Positions 44,456-52,040 of a DNA stretch of 64,000 nt are shown here, one piece after another. Position 1 is the stretch's first letter. Each line of letters starts with the position of its first letter. The notes below the pieces were generated by a model that was not told where the DNA came from, searched no databases, and saw only the letters and a list, made by a program, of their open reading frames with translations. Both the position numbers and the translations under genes were made by a program. The stretch comes from Legionellaceae bacterium (GTDB taxonomy: Bacteria; Pseudomonadota; Gammaproteobacteria; Legionellales; Legionellaceae), in NCBI GenBank assembly GCA_020831865.1, contig JAFIFT010000018.1, positions 62,001 to 126,000 on the forward strand. The letters are read 5' to 3'.

Positions 44456-45082
44456 GGGGTGCTGGCAGGGGGATGAGGGGATTGCTGTGCTATGGATGAA
44501 CGTTACCCCTTGTTCCATCAGTTCTTTTTTGATGTGCCTAAAATGCGCTGCATCCAGAGGGCGGGTCGCATCTTCAATGAGCCAGCAGCGAAATCCTTCC
44601 TGCAGGGCATCTTTAATGCTGAAATACACACAAAAATCTGCCGCAAGCCCGCAGAAATACAGATCGCGGGCCCCCTTCTCTCGCAGGTAACCGGCAAGGC
44701 CGGTACTTTTTTGACGGCCATTATCGTAAAAACCGCTGTAACTGTCGGTTTGCGGATCGGTGGCCTTGCGGAAAATAGTTTCTATACCGGTGCTGTCTAA
44801 CTCGGAATGTAATGCCGCGCCGAAGGTGCCTTGTATGCAGTGATCCGGCCACAGGATCTGTGTCAGGCCATGCAGCTTAATCGTGTCATAGGGATGATGA
44901 CCGGGATGACTGGAGGCAAAGCTTTGGTGCTGAGGCGCATGCCAGTCTTGGGTCGCTACCCGCAGATCAAAGTAGCGTTGGATACGGTTAATCACGGGAA
45001 TAATCACATCACCTTCAGCAACGGCTAATGCCCCTCCAGGCATAAAATCATTTTGCATATCAATGATGATTAACGTTTTCAT
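44441..45082 (-). CDS. pncA: Nicotinamidase PncA
   Basis: It hydrolyses nicotinamide to nicotinate in NAD salvage. The 213-residue protein has the isochorismatase-fold triad Asp8 (IIIDMQNDF), Lys106 and Cys151 (CGLAADFCV), and metal ligands in QDWHAPQH and the following HP/H residues. The start overlaps the pncB stop as ATGA, so the two are co-translated and nicotinate passes straight to the next enzyme. It is convergent with the MauE-like gene, sharing about 15 bases at the 3' ends. Confidence 0.95.
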   Translation of the reverse strand: MKTLIIIDMQNDFMPGGALAVAEGDVIIPVINRIQRYFDLRVATQDWHAPQHQSFASSHPGHHPYDTIKLHGLTQILWPDHCIQGTFGAALHSELDSTGIETIFRKATDPQTDSYSGFYDNGRQKSTGLAGYLREKGARDLYFCGLAADFCVYFSIKDALQEGFRCWLIEDATRPLDAAHFRHIKKELMEQGVTFIHSTAIPSSPCQHPSGLD

Positions 45083-46491
45083 ACGCTTTTTCCTTTGTAA
45101 AACTGAATCAAATGATCACGCTCTTGTTTCAGTGCTTCGCTTAATCCCACTTTATACAGATGGGGATTATGCAAGCGTTTGTATTCTTCCGGCAGCATTG
45201 CCAAACGTTCCTGGCTATATTGTGCTATGGCCCTGAGGCTTTGCGGTTGCGACACCCGTTTGCCATCTTTCAGATGCGGTGTCAGCAGCGCTTCTTTGCG
45301 TTGATTTTTAATAGACAGTGATTTTGCCGGTTCGAAGGGGTGGTGCATGGTATCCATCGTTTCTTCGTGCCCCAGACACACCACATCAGCCCCCCAAAAG
45401 CAATGCGAGCTATCTAAAAGGCGATAGACTTGCTTTTTGCCCGGCAACGTGATTTTACTCGAATTTTCTGACAGTTTGATGCGCGCTTGCTGATTGAGCA
45501 AGGCCAGTTTGTAGACGCCATCAAGCGCGCCATCCGCGTGCCCGGTGACCAGACTGGTACCGACGCCAAAATGGTCGATGGGGGCCTGTTGGTCGCGTAG
45601 ACTTTTAATGACATATTCATCCAGTTGATTGGAGGCGGTAATGGTCACAAAACCCAATCCGGCATCATCAAGCATGTGGCGTGCTTTTTTGGCCAAATAG
45701 GCCAGGTCGCCGCTATCGAGACGGATGCCTTTAAGCCGTTGGCCGCGCGCCAACATTTCCTTGCCGACTTCAATGGCATTGGGAACACCGCTGTGCAGCG
45801 TATCGTAGGTATCTACCAGAAAGACACTGTCGTCCGGCCAGATCTTGGCAAAATCTCGAAAGGCGCTGGCTTCGTCAGCATAACTTTGCACGAAAGAATG
45901 CGCCATGGTTCCGGCTATCGGAATCGCGTAATCCCGTCCGGCCCGGACATTGCTGGTCGCCTCAAAGCCGCCGATCACCGCTGCGCGACTCGCATAGTAC
46001 GCACCGGTACCCTGTGCTCTGCGTAAACCAAATTCGATGAGGGTGGCGTCTCCGGCAACCAGTCGCATGCGGCTGGCTTTGGTGGCAATCAGTGTTTGAA
46101 AATTTACGATATTTAACAGGACCGTTTCTATGATTTGCGCTTCTATAATATTGGCTTCAATACTGATGATAGGATGAGTGGGGAACACCACATCACCTTC
46201 ACCGGGAGCATAGAGATTGCCTGTAAAGCGAAAATTTTTCAGGTATGCGAGAAAGTCGCTATGAAAGCCCTGCTGGCGTAAAAAGTCGAGGTCATGGCGG
46301 TCAAAGCGAAGATTTTCCAACACCTGGAGCAGATCATCCAGGCCGGCAAAGACGGCATACCCTCCGCCAAAGGGAAGTTTGCGAAAAAAATAATCGAATA
46401 CGGTGCTATGCTGGCTTAGTCCTTGCAGAAAATAAACCTGTGCCATACTCAACTGATATTTATCCGTATAAGTGCCGGTGAAATTGAACAT
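45079..46491 (-). CDS. pncB: Nicotinate phosphoribosyltransferase PncB
   Basis: It converts nicotinate and PRPP to nicotinate mononucleotide. The 470-residue product has FTGTYTDKYQLSMAQVYFLQ at the N-terminus, EFGLRRAQGTGAYYASRAA, the phosphorylated-His region GTMAHSFVQSYADE and IRLDSGDLAYLAKKARHML, and the C-terminal FGVGTSLVTGHADGALDGVY. All are family motifs. It is the first gene of the pncB-pncA operon. The 190 bases upstream contain only a 35-codon frame (46553-46660) without a ribosome site. Confidence 0.96.
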   Translation of the reverse strand: MFNFTGTYTDKYQLSMAQVYFLQGLSQHSTVFDYFFRKLPFGGGYAVFAGLDDLLQVLENLRFDRHDLDFLRQQGFHSDFLAYLKNFRFTGNLYAPGEGDVVFPTHPIISIEANIIEAQIIETVLLNIVNFQTLIATKASRMRLVAGDATLIEFGLRRAQGTGAYYASRAAVIGGFEATSNVRAGRDYAIPIAGTMAHSFVQSYADEASAFRDFAKIWPDDSVFLVDTYDTLHSGVPNAIEVGKEMLARGQRLKGIRLDSGDLAYLAKKARHMLDDAGLGFVTITASNQLDEYVIKSLRDQQAPIDHFGVGTSLVTGHADGALDGVYKLALLNQQARIKLSENSSKITLPGKKQVYRLLDSSHCFWGADVVCLGHEETMDTMHHPFEPAKSLSIKNQRKEALLTPHLKDGKRVSQPQSLRAIAQYSQERLAMLPEEYKRLHNPHLYKVGLSEALKQERDHLIQFYKGKSV

Positions 46492-46682
46492 ATGCGAGCC
46501 TACGTTATTAATAGTCAGGAATGTATATTAGGACAGGCAAAAGCACTGAGCCATGTCGTCAGGACGACTGGTACAGGCTATAGGGAAGCGGGAACGTTTG
46601 CAAGATGTCAGTACGGTTGTTGACGAATATTTTAAGACAATGCGGCACGAGGCGCAATGACATCAGGGGGGAGTGCGGGCGA

Positions 46683-47624
46683 TTACAACCAAATCACGCC
46701 AATCATAGCGATTCCCACTACGATGATGATCGGATACAGCCAGCAGGCTCCGTACATTAATCGATACGCGTCTCTTTTCGTCAGTCGCTCGCTGAGCGTA
46801 ATCAGGATGGCCTCACCTGCAATAAGCAGATAGAAAAACAAGAGCAACATATGGAATGCGGTGATATAGGATACGGCTGGAATTTGTTCTGATGCCGCCC
46901 ATTGAAAAGCGACAATGGTCAGCATGGTGGTAATCACGACGGCCAGGCGATTGATGGCCGGTTGATTGGGCATCCATAAGACAGCGTAACTGATACCCAT
47001 AATCAGCAGCATCGGTATAAAAATTTTGTAGATATAGAAGGTGGGCAAACGTTGGTAGTGAATCAAAAGTTGATACATTGGCGGCTGCTGTGAGAGGATA
47101 TGGCTGTGTATCCTGTTAATCTTCCATTCCGCCAGATGGGCATTTTTATTGATACCGACTTTGTCGGATAAGAGGTACAAATGGTCATGATACGGAGAGC
47201 TGCCATAGGGCATAATCAGCAGTTCCAGCTTTTGCGTATCGAAGGGAAAACGATGCATATCCATTTCGGTTTCAATTTGTACGCCCATACTTTCCTGATA
47301 ATCTGCCATCCCATCTGCCTGTATCCTCAGGGCTTTATACTTGGAGTCAATGGCACCGCGCAAGTGCAGGATCTGATAATAAGGTGCCTTTATTTCAGAA
47401 AGCACCGCATCGACTTGTGGGCCATAGTAGTATTGGTCGGTTGCAGAGCGATGTCCGCTTTGCCAGCGCAAATGCTGGGTGATTTCCAGGATAAAAAGTT
47501 CCTCACTGGGTTTAATGGAGGTGACATCATCAACGTAGACCGCGATACCCACTTCGCGCAGGTTTTTTTCCGCATGGATAGGGGTGGAGAAGAGCAGCAA
47601 GCCAAAGAGTACCATCCCGATCAT
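46683..47624 (-). CDS. Prokaryotic pentameric ligand-gated ion channel (Cys-loop receptor superfamily, no Cys-loop)
   Basis: The 313-residue protein has a signal peptide (cleaved near IHAE), a beta-sandwich extracellular domain (about 20-192) with the canonical FPFDTQKL at 126-133, and four membrane helices. M1 is about 196-218 with the conserved Pro204 (FIPML), M2 about 224-242, M3 about 252-277 and M4 about 290-312. The two Cys-loop cysteines are absent, as in GLIC and ELIC. The M3-M4 loop is very short (SERLTKRDAYR), again as in bacterial members. The pore-lining M2 reads NRLAVVITTMLTIVAFQWAA. The ligand and ion selectivity cannot be deduced. It is a single-gene unit with no obvious partner. 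Confidence 0.88.
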   Translation of the reverse strand: MIGMVLFGLLLFSTPIHAEKNLREVGIAVYVDDVTSIKPSEELFILEITQHLRWQSGHRSATDQYYYGPQVDAVLSEIKAPYYQILHLRGAIDSKYKALRIQADGMADYQESMGVQIETEMDMHRFPFDTQKLELLIMPYGSSPYHDHLYLLSDKVGINKNAHLAEWKINRIHSHILSQQPPMYQLLIHYQRLPTFYIYKIFIPMLLIMGISYAVLWMPNQPAINRLAVVITTMLTIVAFQWAASEQIPAVSYITAFHMLLLFFYLLIAGEAILITLSERLTKRDAYRLMYGACWLYPIIIVVGIAMIGVIWL

Positions 47625-47801
47625 TTTTTCTCCTGCGACAGCCAGGCAGCGGGTGGGGCTTGTGGCTCATCATGGCAGAAGCACACATCAGCCTGCCTGT
47701 GTTGTAACGCCCAAAAAAGCTTTATTTATGTATAAATTGTAGCATATTTATCTGTTATGGTGGTTTTGCGTCATTTTGCGTGGCGTTTGGGTGATGTTCG
47801 G

Positions 47802-49043
47802 CTAGGCCTTAGTGGTTTTCATGCGATGTAATCCCCAGGTCGCCAATAGCAGATACAATACCGCTGAAGCCATAAAAAACTGCGCCAGAGCCAGGTTGCT
47901 GTTGTGGGCGTATACATGATTGCCCAGTTCAATGCCGAGTGCCAGAATACACATCATGATCATGCTCATCATGGCGGAAGCGGTGCCTTTGCTGACATCC
48001 GTGGCAAAGAGTATCAGGCGAACCAGTGGGCCGGTGGTCATTCCCAGGCCAAAAAAATAGGCAATAAGACCCGGCATAAGCCAAATAAAAGCGCCTCCCC
48101 TTGCCAGGGGGAGCAGAGCGACCAGGAGCAGGCTGGCGGTGGACAGGAGCGAGCCGATGTGAAAAACCCGGAGCAGCGACATCTTGCCAATACTATAGTG
48201 CAAAACAATATTACCGATAATGGACGCGCCGAATACGGGAATTTGCCATAAAGCATATTCGATAACGCTCAGGTGGGCTTCCCGCATCAAAATTAAAGGA
48301 GAAAGGGCTATCCAGCATAAACAGGGTACGGTTAATACCCCCGCTGCCAGAGAAGCAAAACAAAACGTACGGCTGCGTAACAGTTGCGAGTAATTGCCAA
48401 AAATCACCGAGGGTGCCAATGAAACCGGCTTTATTTCCGTACCATCTTTTTTCCGTTGTCCCAAGGATTCAGGCATATAGTGCCATAGGCCCCAGAGGGG
48501 CAGGAAGGTGACCGTAGCGATACTGATAAAGATCAGGCGCCAATTGAAAAAATGAATAAAAATAGAACCCAGAAGTGGTCCCAGCAAGGGAGCCAGAATA
48601 GAAATGCTGGCCATAATGGCAATTAATTTAACGGCATCGGTTTCGGCAAAAATTTCCTGTAGGGTGGTATAGCCAATCACCGCGATAAAACATAACCCCA
48701 TACCCTGAAAAAAACGCATCAGAATAAATTGCGGCATGGACTGGGAGGCCGCCAATAAAATGGTACAGATAAAAAACAAGACGACGCCAGCCAGCATCAC
48801 CGGTCTGCGGCCGTAGCGATCAGACAAGGGTCCCAGGATCAGCTGTAAACTGGCACCACCGAGAATATAAGCGGTTAAAGACGTAGCGACCGCGGAATCA
48901 TCTGCACGGAAAGAGTGCACTACCTGCAGCATACCGGGCATAATCATGTCATTGGCGACATAGGTCAAGCACTCATACAAGAGCAAAAAAAATGCAAACC
49001 ACAATGCATGCCGGCGCGTGATGTCGATCAGGGGCTGTACCAT
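47802..49043 (-). CDS. MdfA-like MFS multidrug/proton antiporter
   Basis: This is a 413-residue, 12-helix transporter of the DHA1 group. Similarity to MdfA is clear at LLLYECLTYVANDMIMPGML, where Glu24 and Asp32 correspond to the membrane acidic residues E26 and D34 of MdfA; in LGPLSDRYGRRPVMLAGVV, the MFS A-loop; and in LMRFFQGMGLCFIAVIGYTT (antiporter motif C region). It should export lipophilic or cationic compounds in exchange for protons. No linked regulator is visible, so the substrate and control are open. Confidence 0.9.
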   Translation of the reverse strand: MVQPLIDITRRHALWFAFFLLLYECLTYVANDMIMPGMLQVVHSFRADDSAVATSLTAYILGGASLQLILGPLSDRYGRRPVMLAGVVLFFICTILLAASQSMPQFILMRFFQGMGLCFIAVIGYTTLQEIFAETDAVKLIAIMASISILAPLLGPLLGSIFIHFFNWRLIFISIATVTFLPLWGLWHYMPESLGQRKKDGTEIKPVSLAPSVIFGNYSQLLRSRTFCFASLAAGVLTVPCLCWIALSPLILMREAHLSVIEYALWQIPVFGASIIGNIVLHYSIGKMSLLRVFHIGSLLSTASLLLVALLPLARGGAFIWLMPGLIAYFFGLGMTTGPLVRLILFATDVSKGTASAMMSMIMMCILALGIELGNHVYAHNSNLALAQFFMASAVLYLLLATWGLHRMKTTKA

Positions 49044-49414
49044 AGTCCATCATTAATCAGGTTAATCCGTAAAGAATGGTACCGCAATGGCCGGTTTTTA
49101 ACAATGGCAGAGACCAGAACGGGCAGGGTAACCGCATTTAAACAAACCTTTTACAATCAAAATACCTGCGTTCCGCACTTTATGCGCGGAATCCAGCTCC
49201 TCACCTCGTCCAAGGTCGTTTGGATACCATGCATAAAGCGCGGGATGTAGGCAAAAAGGAAATGTTTAGTGTTCAAAATTCAGATGCGTTTACCCTGCCA
49301 GAACGGGACGGCCTGTGCCGGTTTTGGTTACTTTCCGGTATACTGGCCGATACCATTGTATTTTTTTGGGCGTCCAGTATGTTTTTGAACCCCTTGTTCC
49401 GACAGGAATGGCTG
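49044..49414. other. 370-base region between the MdfA-like and YgjP-like genes, no gene supported
   Basis: The reading frame of the YgjP-like gene is open back to 49220, but that part is not homologous to the family and lacks a ribosome site. I see no other coding or RNA feature. It should hold both divergent promoters; TATACT at 49339 is a possible -10 but lacks a good -35. Confidence 0.4.
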
Positions 49415-50113
49415 ATGACAATACAGGGAATTGAGGTAGCGATCAGACGCAAGAACATTAAAAGTCTGCGTATTGTCGTCTATCCACCTGATGCGAAAGT
49501 CCGTATGTCAGTACCTCTGTTTGTTTCGGAACCAGCGATAAGGCGTGTTTTGGCGTCTAAGCTCGCCTGGATTCGGCAAAAACAACAGGAGATGATTGAG
49601 CAGAATCAATCGACCCAACCTGCCTTCAACCTCGGCGAAGTACACTATTTTTTGGGAAAAGCCTATCCTTTATTGCCGATAGAAGCGACAGGCCGAGCAC
49701 AAGCCTATCTTCGTGCCGACGGATACCTGGTGCTGGAAACAGCGCCTCATAGCACCCAGATGCAGCGTTCCCGCTTGTTGGATGCCTGGTACAGGCAAGA
49801 GCTGAAAAAAATAATTCCGCACTTTATCCGACAGTGGGAGCCATTGGTTGGTGAGAGGGTTAGCGAGTGGCGGATAAAAAAAATGAAAACGCGCTGGGGA
49901 ACCTGTAACCCGGCCGCGCATCGTATATGGTTGAACCTGGAGCTGGCCAAAGTGCCATTGGCCTGTATAGAGTATGTCATTGTGCACGAGATGGTTCATT
50001 TTTTAGAGTCTGGTCATAACGCTGTTTTTAAAGCCCACATGGATAGGCTGTTACCCAATTGGCGCCTTTGTCAAAAGCAACTGCGGGCGGCCACGACCGC
50101 GGATTCGCGCTGA
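49415..50113 (+). CDS. YgjP/WLM-type zinc metallopeptidase
   Basis: The 232-residue protein (DUF45/YgjP family) starts at ATG 49415, with AGGAA six bases upstream and the family N-terminus IEVAIRRKNIKSLRIVVYPP. The domain ends with the zinc site HEMVH (HExxH) followed by FLESGHNAVFKAHMDRLLPNW, whose His is the third ligand; KKMKTRWGTCNPAAHRIWLN is the preceding family motif. It is cytosolic. The E. coli homologue has been linked to NTP-related or peptide hydrolysis without a settled substrate. It is convergent with the S28 peptidase gene. Confidence 0.88.
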   Translation: MTIQGIEVAIRRKNIKSLRIVVYPPDAKVRMSVPLFVSEPAIRRVLASKLAWIRQKQQEMIEQNQSTQPAFNLGEVHYFLGKAYPLLPIEATGRAQAYLRADGYLVLETAPHSTQMQRSRLLDAWYRQELKKIIPHFIRQWEPLVGERVSEWRIKKMKTRWGTCNPAAHRIWLNLELAKVPLACIEYVIVHEMVHFLESGHNAVFKAHMDRLLPNWRLCQKQLRAATTADSR

Positions 50114-50126
50114 TTCCACGGTCGTG
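50092..50126. repeat. Inverted repeat between convergent genes, possible weak terminator
   Basis: Perfect 8-base arms CACGACCG (50092-50099) and CGGTCGTG (50119-50126) span the YgjP stop codon. No T-run follows on either strand, so termination activity is uncertain. Confidence 0.35.
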
Positions 50127-50140
50127 ACGGAGGCAGCGCC

Positions 50141-51538
50141 TCAGGCCAGCCATTTTTCCAATTCAGCAACGATTTGCGCACGGGTTGCCTTGAGTGGAGC
50201 GCTATCATCGGCCGCTGGCTTATGCAGATCATCGCAGTGGGCGCTGCCGTCAATGAGCAGGTAGCGTAGATTCAGATTATTGGCATCGGGATGAGCGGGT
50301 GTTAAAGACAGATGCGACCAGGGATCACGGCTGCCGTTGGTAAAAATAATCTGCTGTACCAAATGATTTTGCAGGGGTATATAAAAATTCTGATTGATAT
50401 AGTCGGTATTGGCGGGCTGAGTGCGCTCAAATAAACGCTGACAGATTGCCTGATGATAGCGCAGATCAATTTGTGATGAGCGGCTCGAATAGCTTGGATC
50501 GGGATGGGCGACCTGCCAGTATCCATATTCGCTACAGGACTGATAAAACCATTGGCGCAGACCAATGCCCTCGGCCCAGGCATCGCGCTCTTCGCGCAGG
50601 GCCGCCTGTGGCGTGAGATCAACTGCCCGGATGTCAAAACGTTGATAAATGCGCTGGGCAAAATCTGCATAAGCCGCCAGTTTATCATGACCATTGAGCA
50701 GGGTGTCGCAAAAGGCATCGCGCATGCCGTATTGAATAGCCGCGGCTCCCACATCGGCGATGACATAGAGAAAATCGCGGTCATCCTCGACCTCTTCTGC
50801 TCCAAACAGCGTTTTGATGGCAGCAAACGCATTCGGATCCGCTTGGGAGCGTTCCACCTGCCCGACGACTTCCCGCATGATAGCAGCACAGTGGGGGCCT
50901 GCCACCTGGCTGACGTGTTTATCATATTCACTAAAGGATTCCTTGGCCTGAACCGGTGCGGATGACGCCAGCGCGCCATGGACCAGATAGGGATATTTCA
51001 AACGGTAGTAGGCCGACAGATTACCAGGGTAGGAGCCGCCAAAGGCAATCCATTTGCCCTGCCAGCCTTTCTCTTTTTGCAACCAGCGTTGAAAATAGGC
51101 CAGATCGTCAAGTGCGGCCTCGGTGCTCAGATAGCGGAGGTTCTCGGTACTGAGGTTCGGAAAAGGTTGGCTTTTACCATAATAGCGATGTTCCAGGGCG
51201 ACCAGTTTGGCATGAAACTTTTGGGCATAATCACGAATGGCGCCCTGCAGTACCGATGCTTCACAGGCCGCTTCACCGCAAATATAAAAAAATACAGGAG
51301 AGTCAGGCTGTTTGCCGTAGCTCTCATCGATATAATAGCGTTGTTGGAATGAACCACTTTCTGAAGAGTCTGCGTCAATTCGCTGTGAGAAATAGCCTGT
51401 TTGCACCTGGGGCAGCGCAGTGCTGGAGAGGCGTTGTTGTTCGTAAATAAAATAGCGTTCCAAGGGACCGGCAAATAAGAGCGGACATCCCGCCGCAGCG
51501 AGACTTGCTATCCATAACATTTTAGCCAGTGTGCGCAT
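50141..51538 (-). CDS. Secreted S28-family serine peptidase (prolyl carboxypeptidase-like)
   Basis: The 465-residue exported protein has a signal peptide (LWIASLAAAGCPLLFAGP) and the S28 fold. Markers include FFYICGEAAC near residue 85, ALEHRYYGKSQPFPNLSTEN, the nucleophile Ser169 in AFGGSYPGNLS, the acid in FTNGSRDPWSHLSL and the His in LIDGSAHCDDL. S28 enzymes remove residues after proline; they are common in eukaryotes and found in only some bacteria, including Legionella relatives. ATG 51538 is supported by AGGAG five bases upstream; the longer open frame upstream lacks this. It would act in the periplasm or outside the cell, perhaps on host peptides. Confidence 0.9.
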   Translation of the reverse strand: MRTLAKMLWIASLAAAGCPLLFAGPLERYFIYEQQRLSSTALPQVQTGYFSQRIDADSSESGSFQQRYYIDESYGKQPDSPVFFYICGEAACEASVLQGAIRDYAQKFHAKLVALEHRYYGKSQPFPNLSTENLRYLSTEAALDDLAYFQRWLQKEKGWQGKWIAFGGSYPGNLSAYYRLKYPYLVHGALASSAPVQAKESFSEYDKHVSQVAGPHCAAIMREVVGQVERSQADPNAFAAIKTLFGAEEVEDDRDFLYVIADVGAAAIQYGMRDAFCDTLLNGHDKLAAYADFAQRIYQRFDIRAVDLTPQAALREERDAWAEGIGLRQWFYQSCSEYGYWQVAHPDPSYSSRSSQIDLRYHQAICQRLFERTQPANTDYINQNFYIPLQNHLVQQIIFTNGSRDPWSHLSLTPAHPDANNLNLRYLLIDGSAHCDDLHKPAADDSAPLKATRAQIVAELEKWLA

Positions 51539-51701
51539 ATGAACTCCTTGTTGATGGAACACGTCTTTCCCTTTATACCGGATGTGCCGAGTTTTGACAA
51601 TCCTGGTCGGGAACGCGAGCACTGGTCTCGCGTCCAGATGGTCTATGCAGCGCTTTTATTTTGATACTATACTGAAAATAAAAGAACAACAGGAAAAGCG
51701 G

Positions 51702-51986
51702 ATGCGAATCTATATCATGATGATTCTCGGTTGTCTCGGTTTGCAGGATACGTGGGCACGTTGTGATCCGACGCGTTTTATGAGCCGCTGCGAAATTCCC
51801 TATACCAGCGAGCGCAACGCATCCAGGTCGCAAGTATTCTGCGGCGACCGTCTGGGTTATATTTCACGTGAGCAGTATGAGGTGTTGCGCCGTTATCAGC
51901 GGGCCAACATTAATATGATTTTGACCTTGAATGGGGAGTATATCGATAGTCCCTGTATCCCGGCGGGCAAATATCTGAACCGCTAA
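51702..51986 (+). CDS. Small secreted cysteine-containing protein of unknown function
   Basis: This 94-residue product from ATG 51702 (AGGAAAAG upstream) has a signal peptide (IYIMMILGCLGLQDTWA) and a mature part of about 75 residues with four cysteines (ARCDP, SRCEI, VFCGD, SPCIP), likely forming two disulfides in the periplasm. No domain is recognised. The frame is open upstream to 51582, but the signal peptide and ribosome site fix the start. It is convergent with icmF. Confidence 0.65.
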   Translation: MRIYIMMILGCLGLQDTWARCDPTRFMSRCEIPYTSERNASRSQVFCGDRLGYISREQYEVLRRYQRANINMILTLNGEYIDSPCIPAGKYLNR

Positions 51987-52040
51987 TCCCGCCTTTTGTT
52001 CTATCCGCAAACATGGCGTGACGTTTGCCCGTAACCAGGC

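Noticed and set aside
46553-46660. 35-codon frame upstream of pncB with protein-like composition
   Set aside because: No Shine-Dalgarno, a stop codon immediately upstream in frame and no recognised homologue; could be a gene remnant but is not supported.
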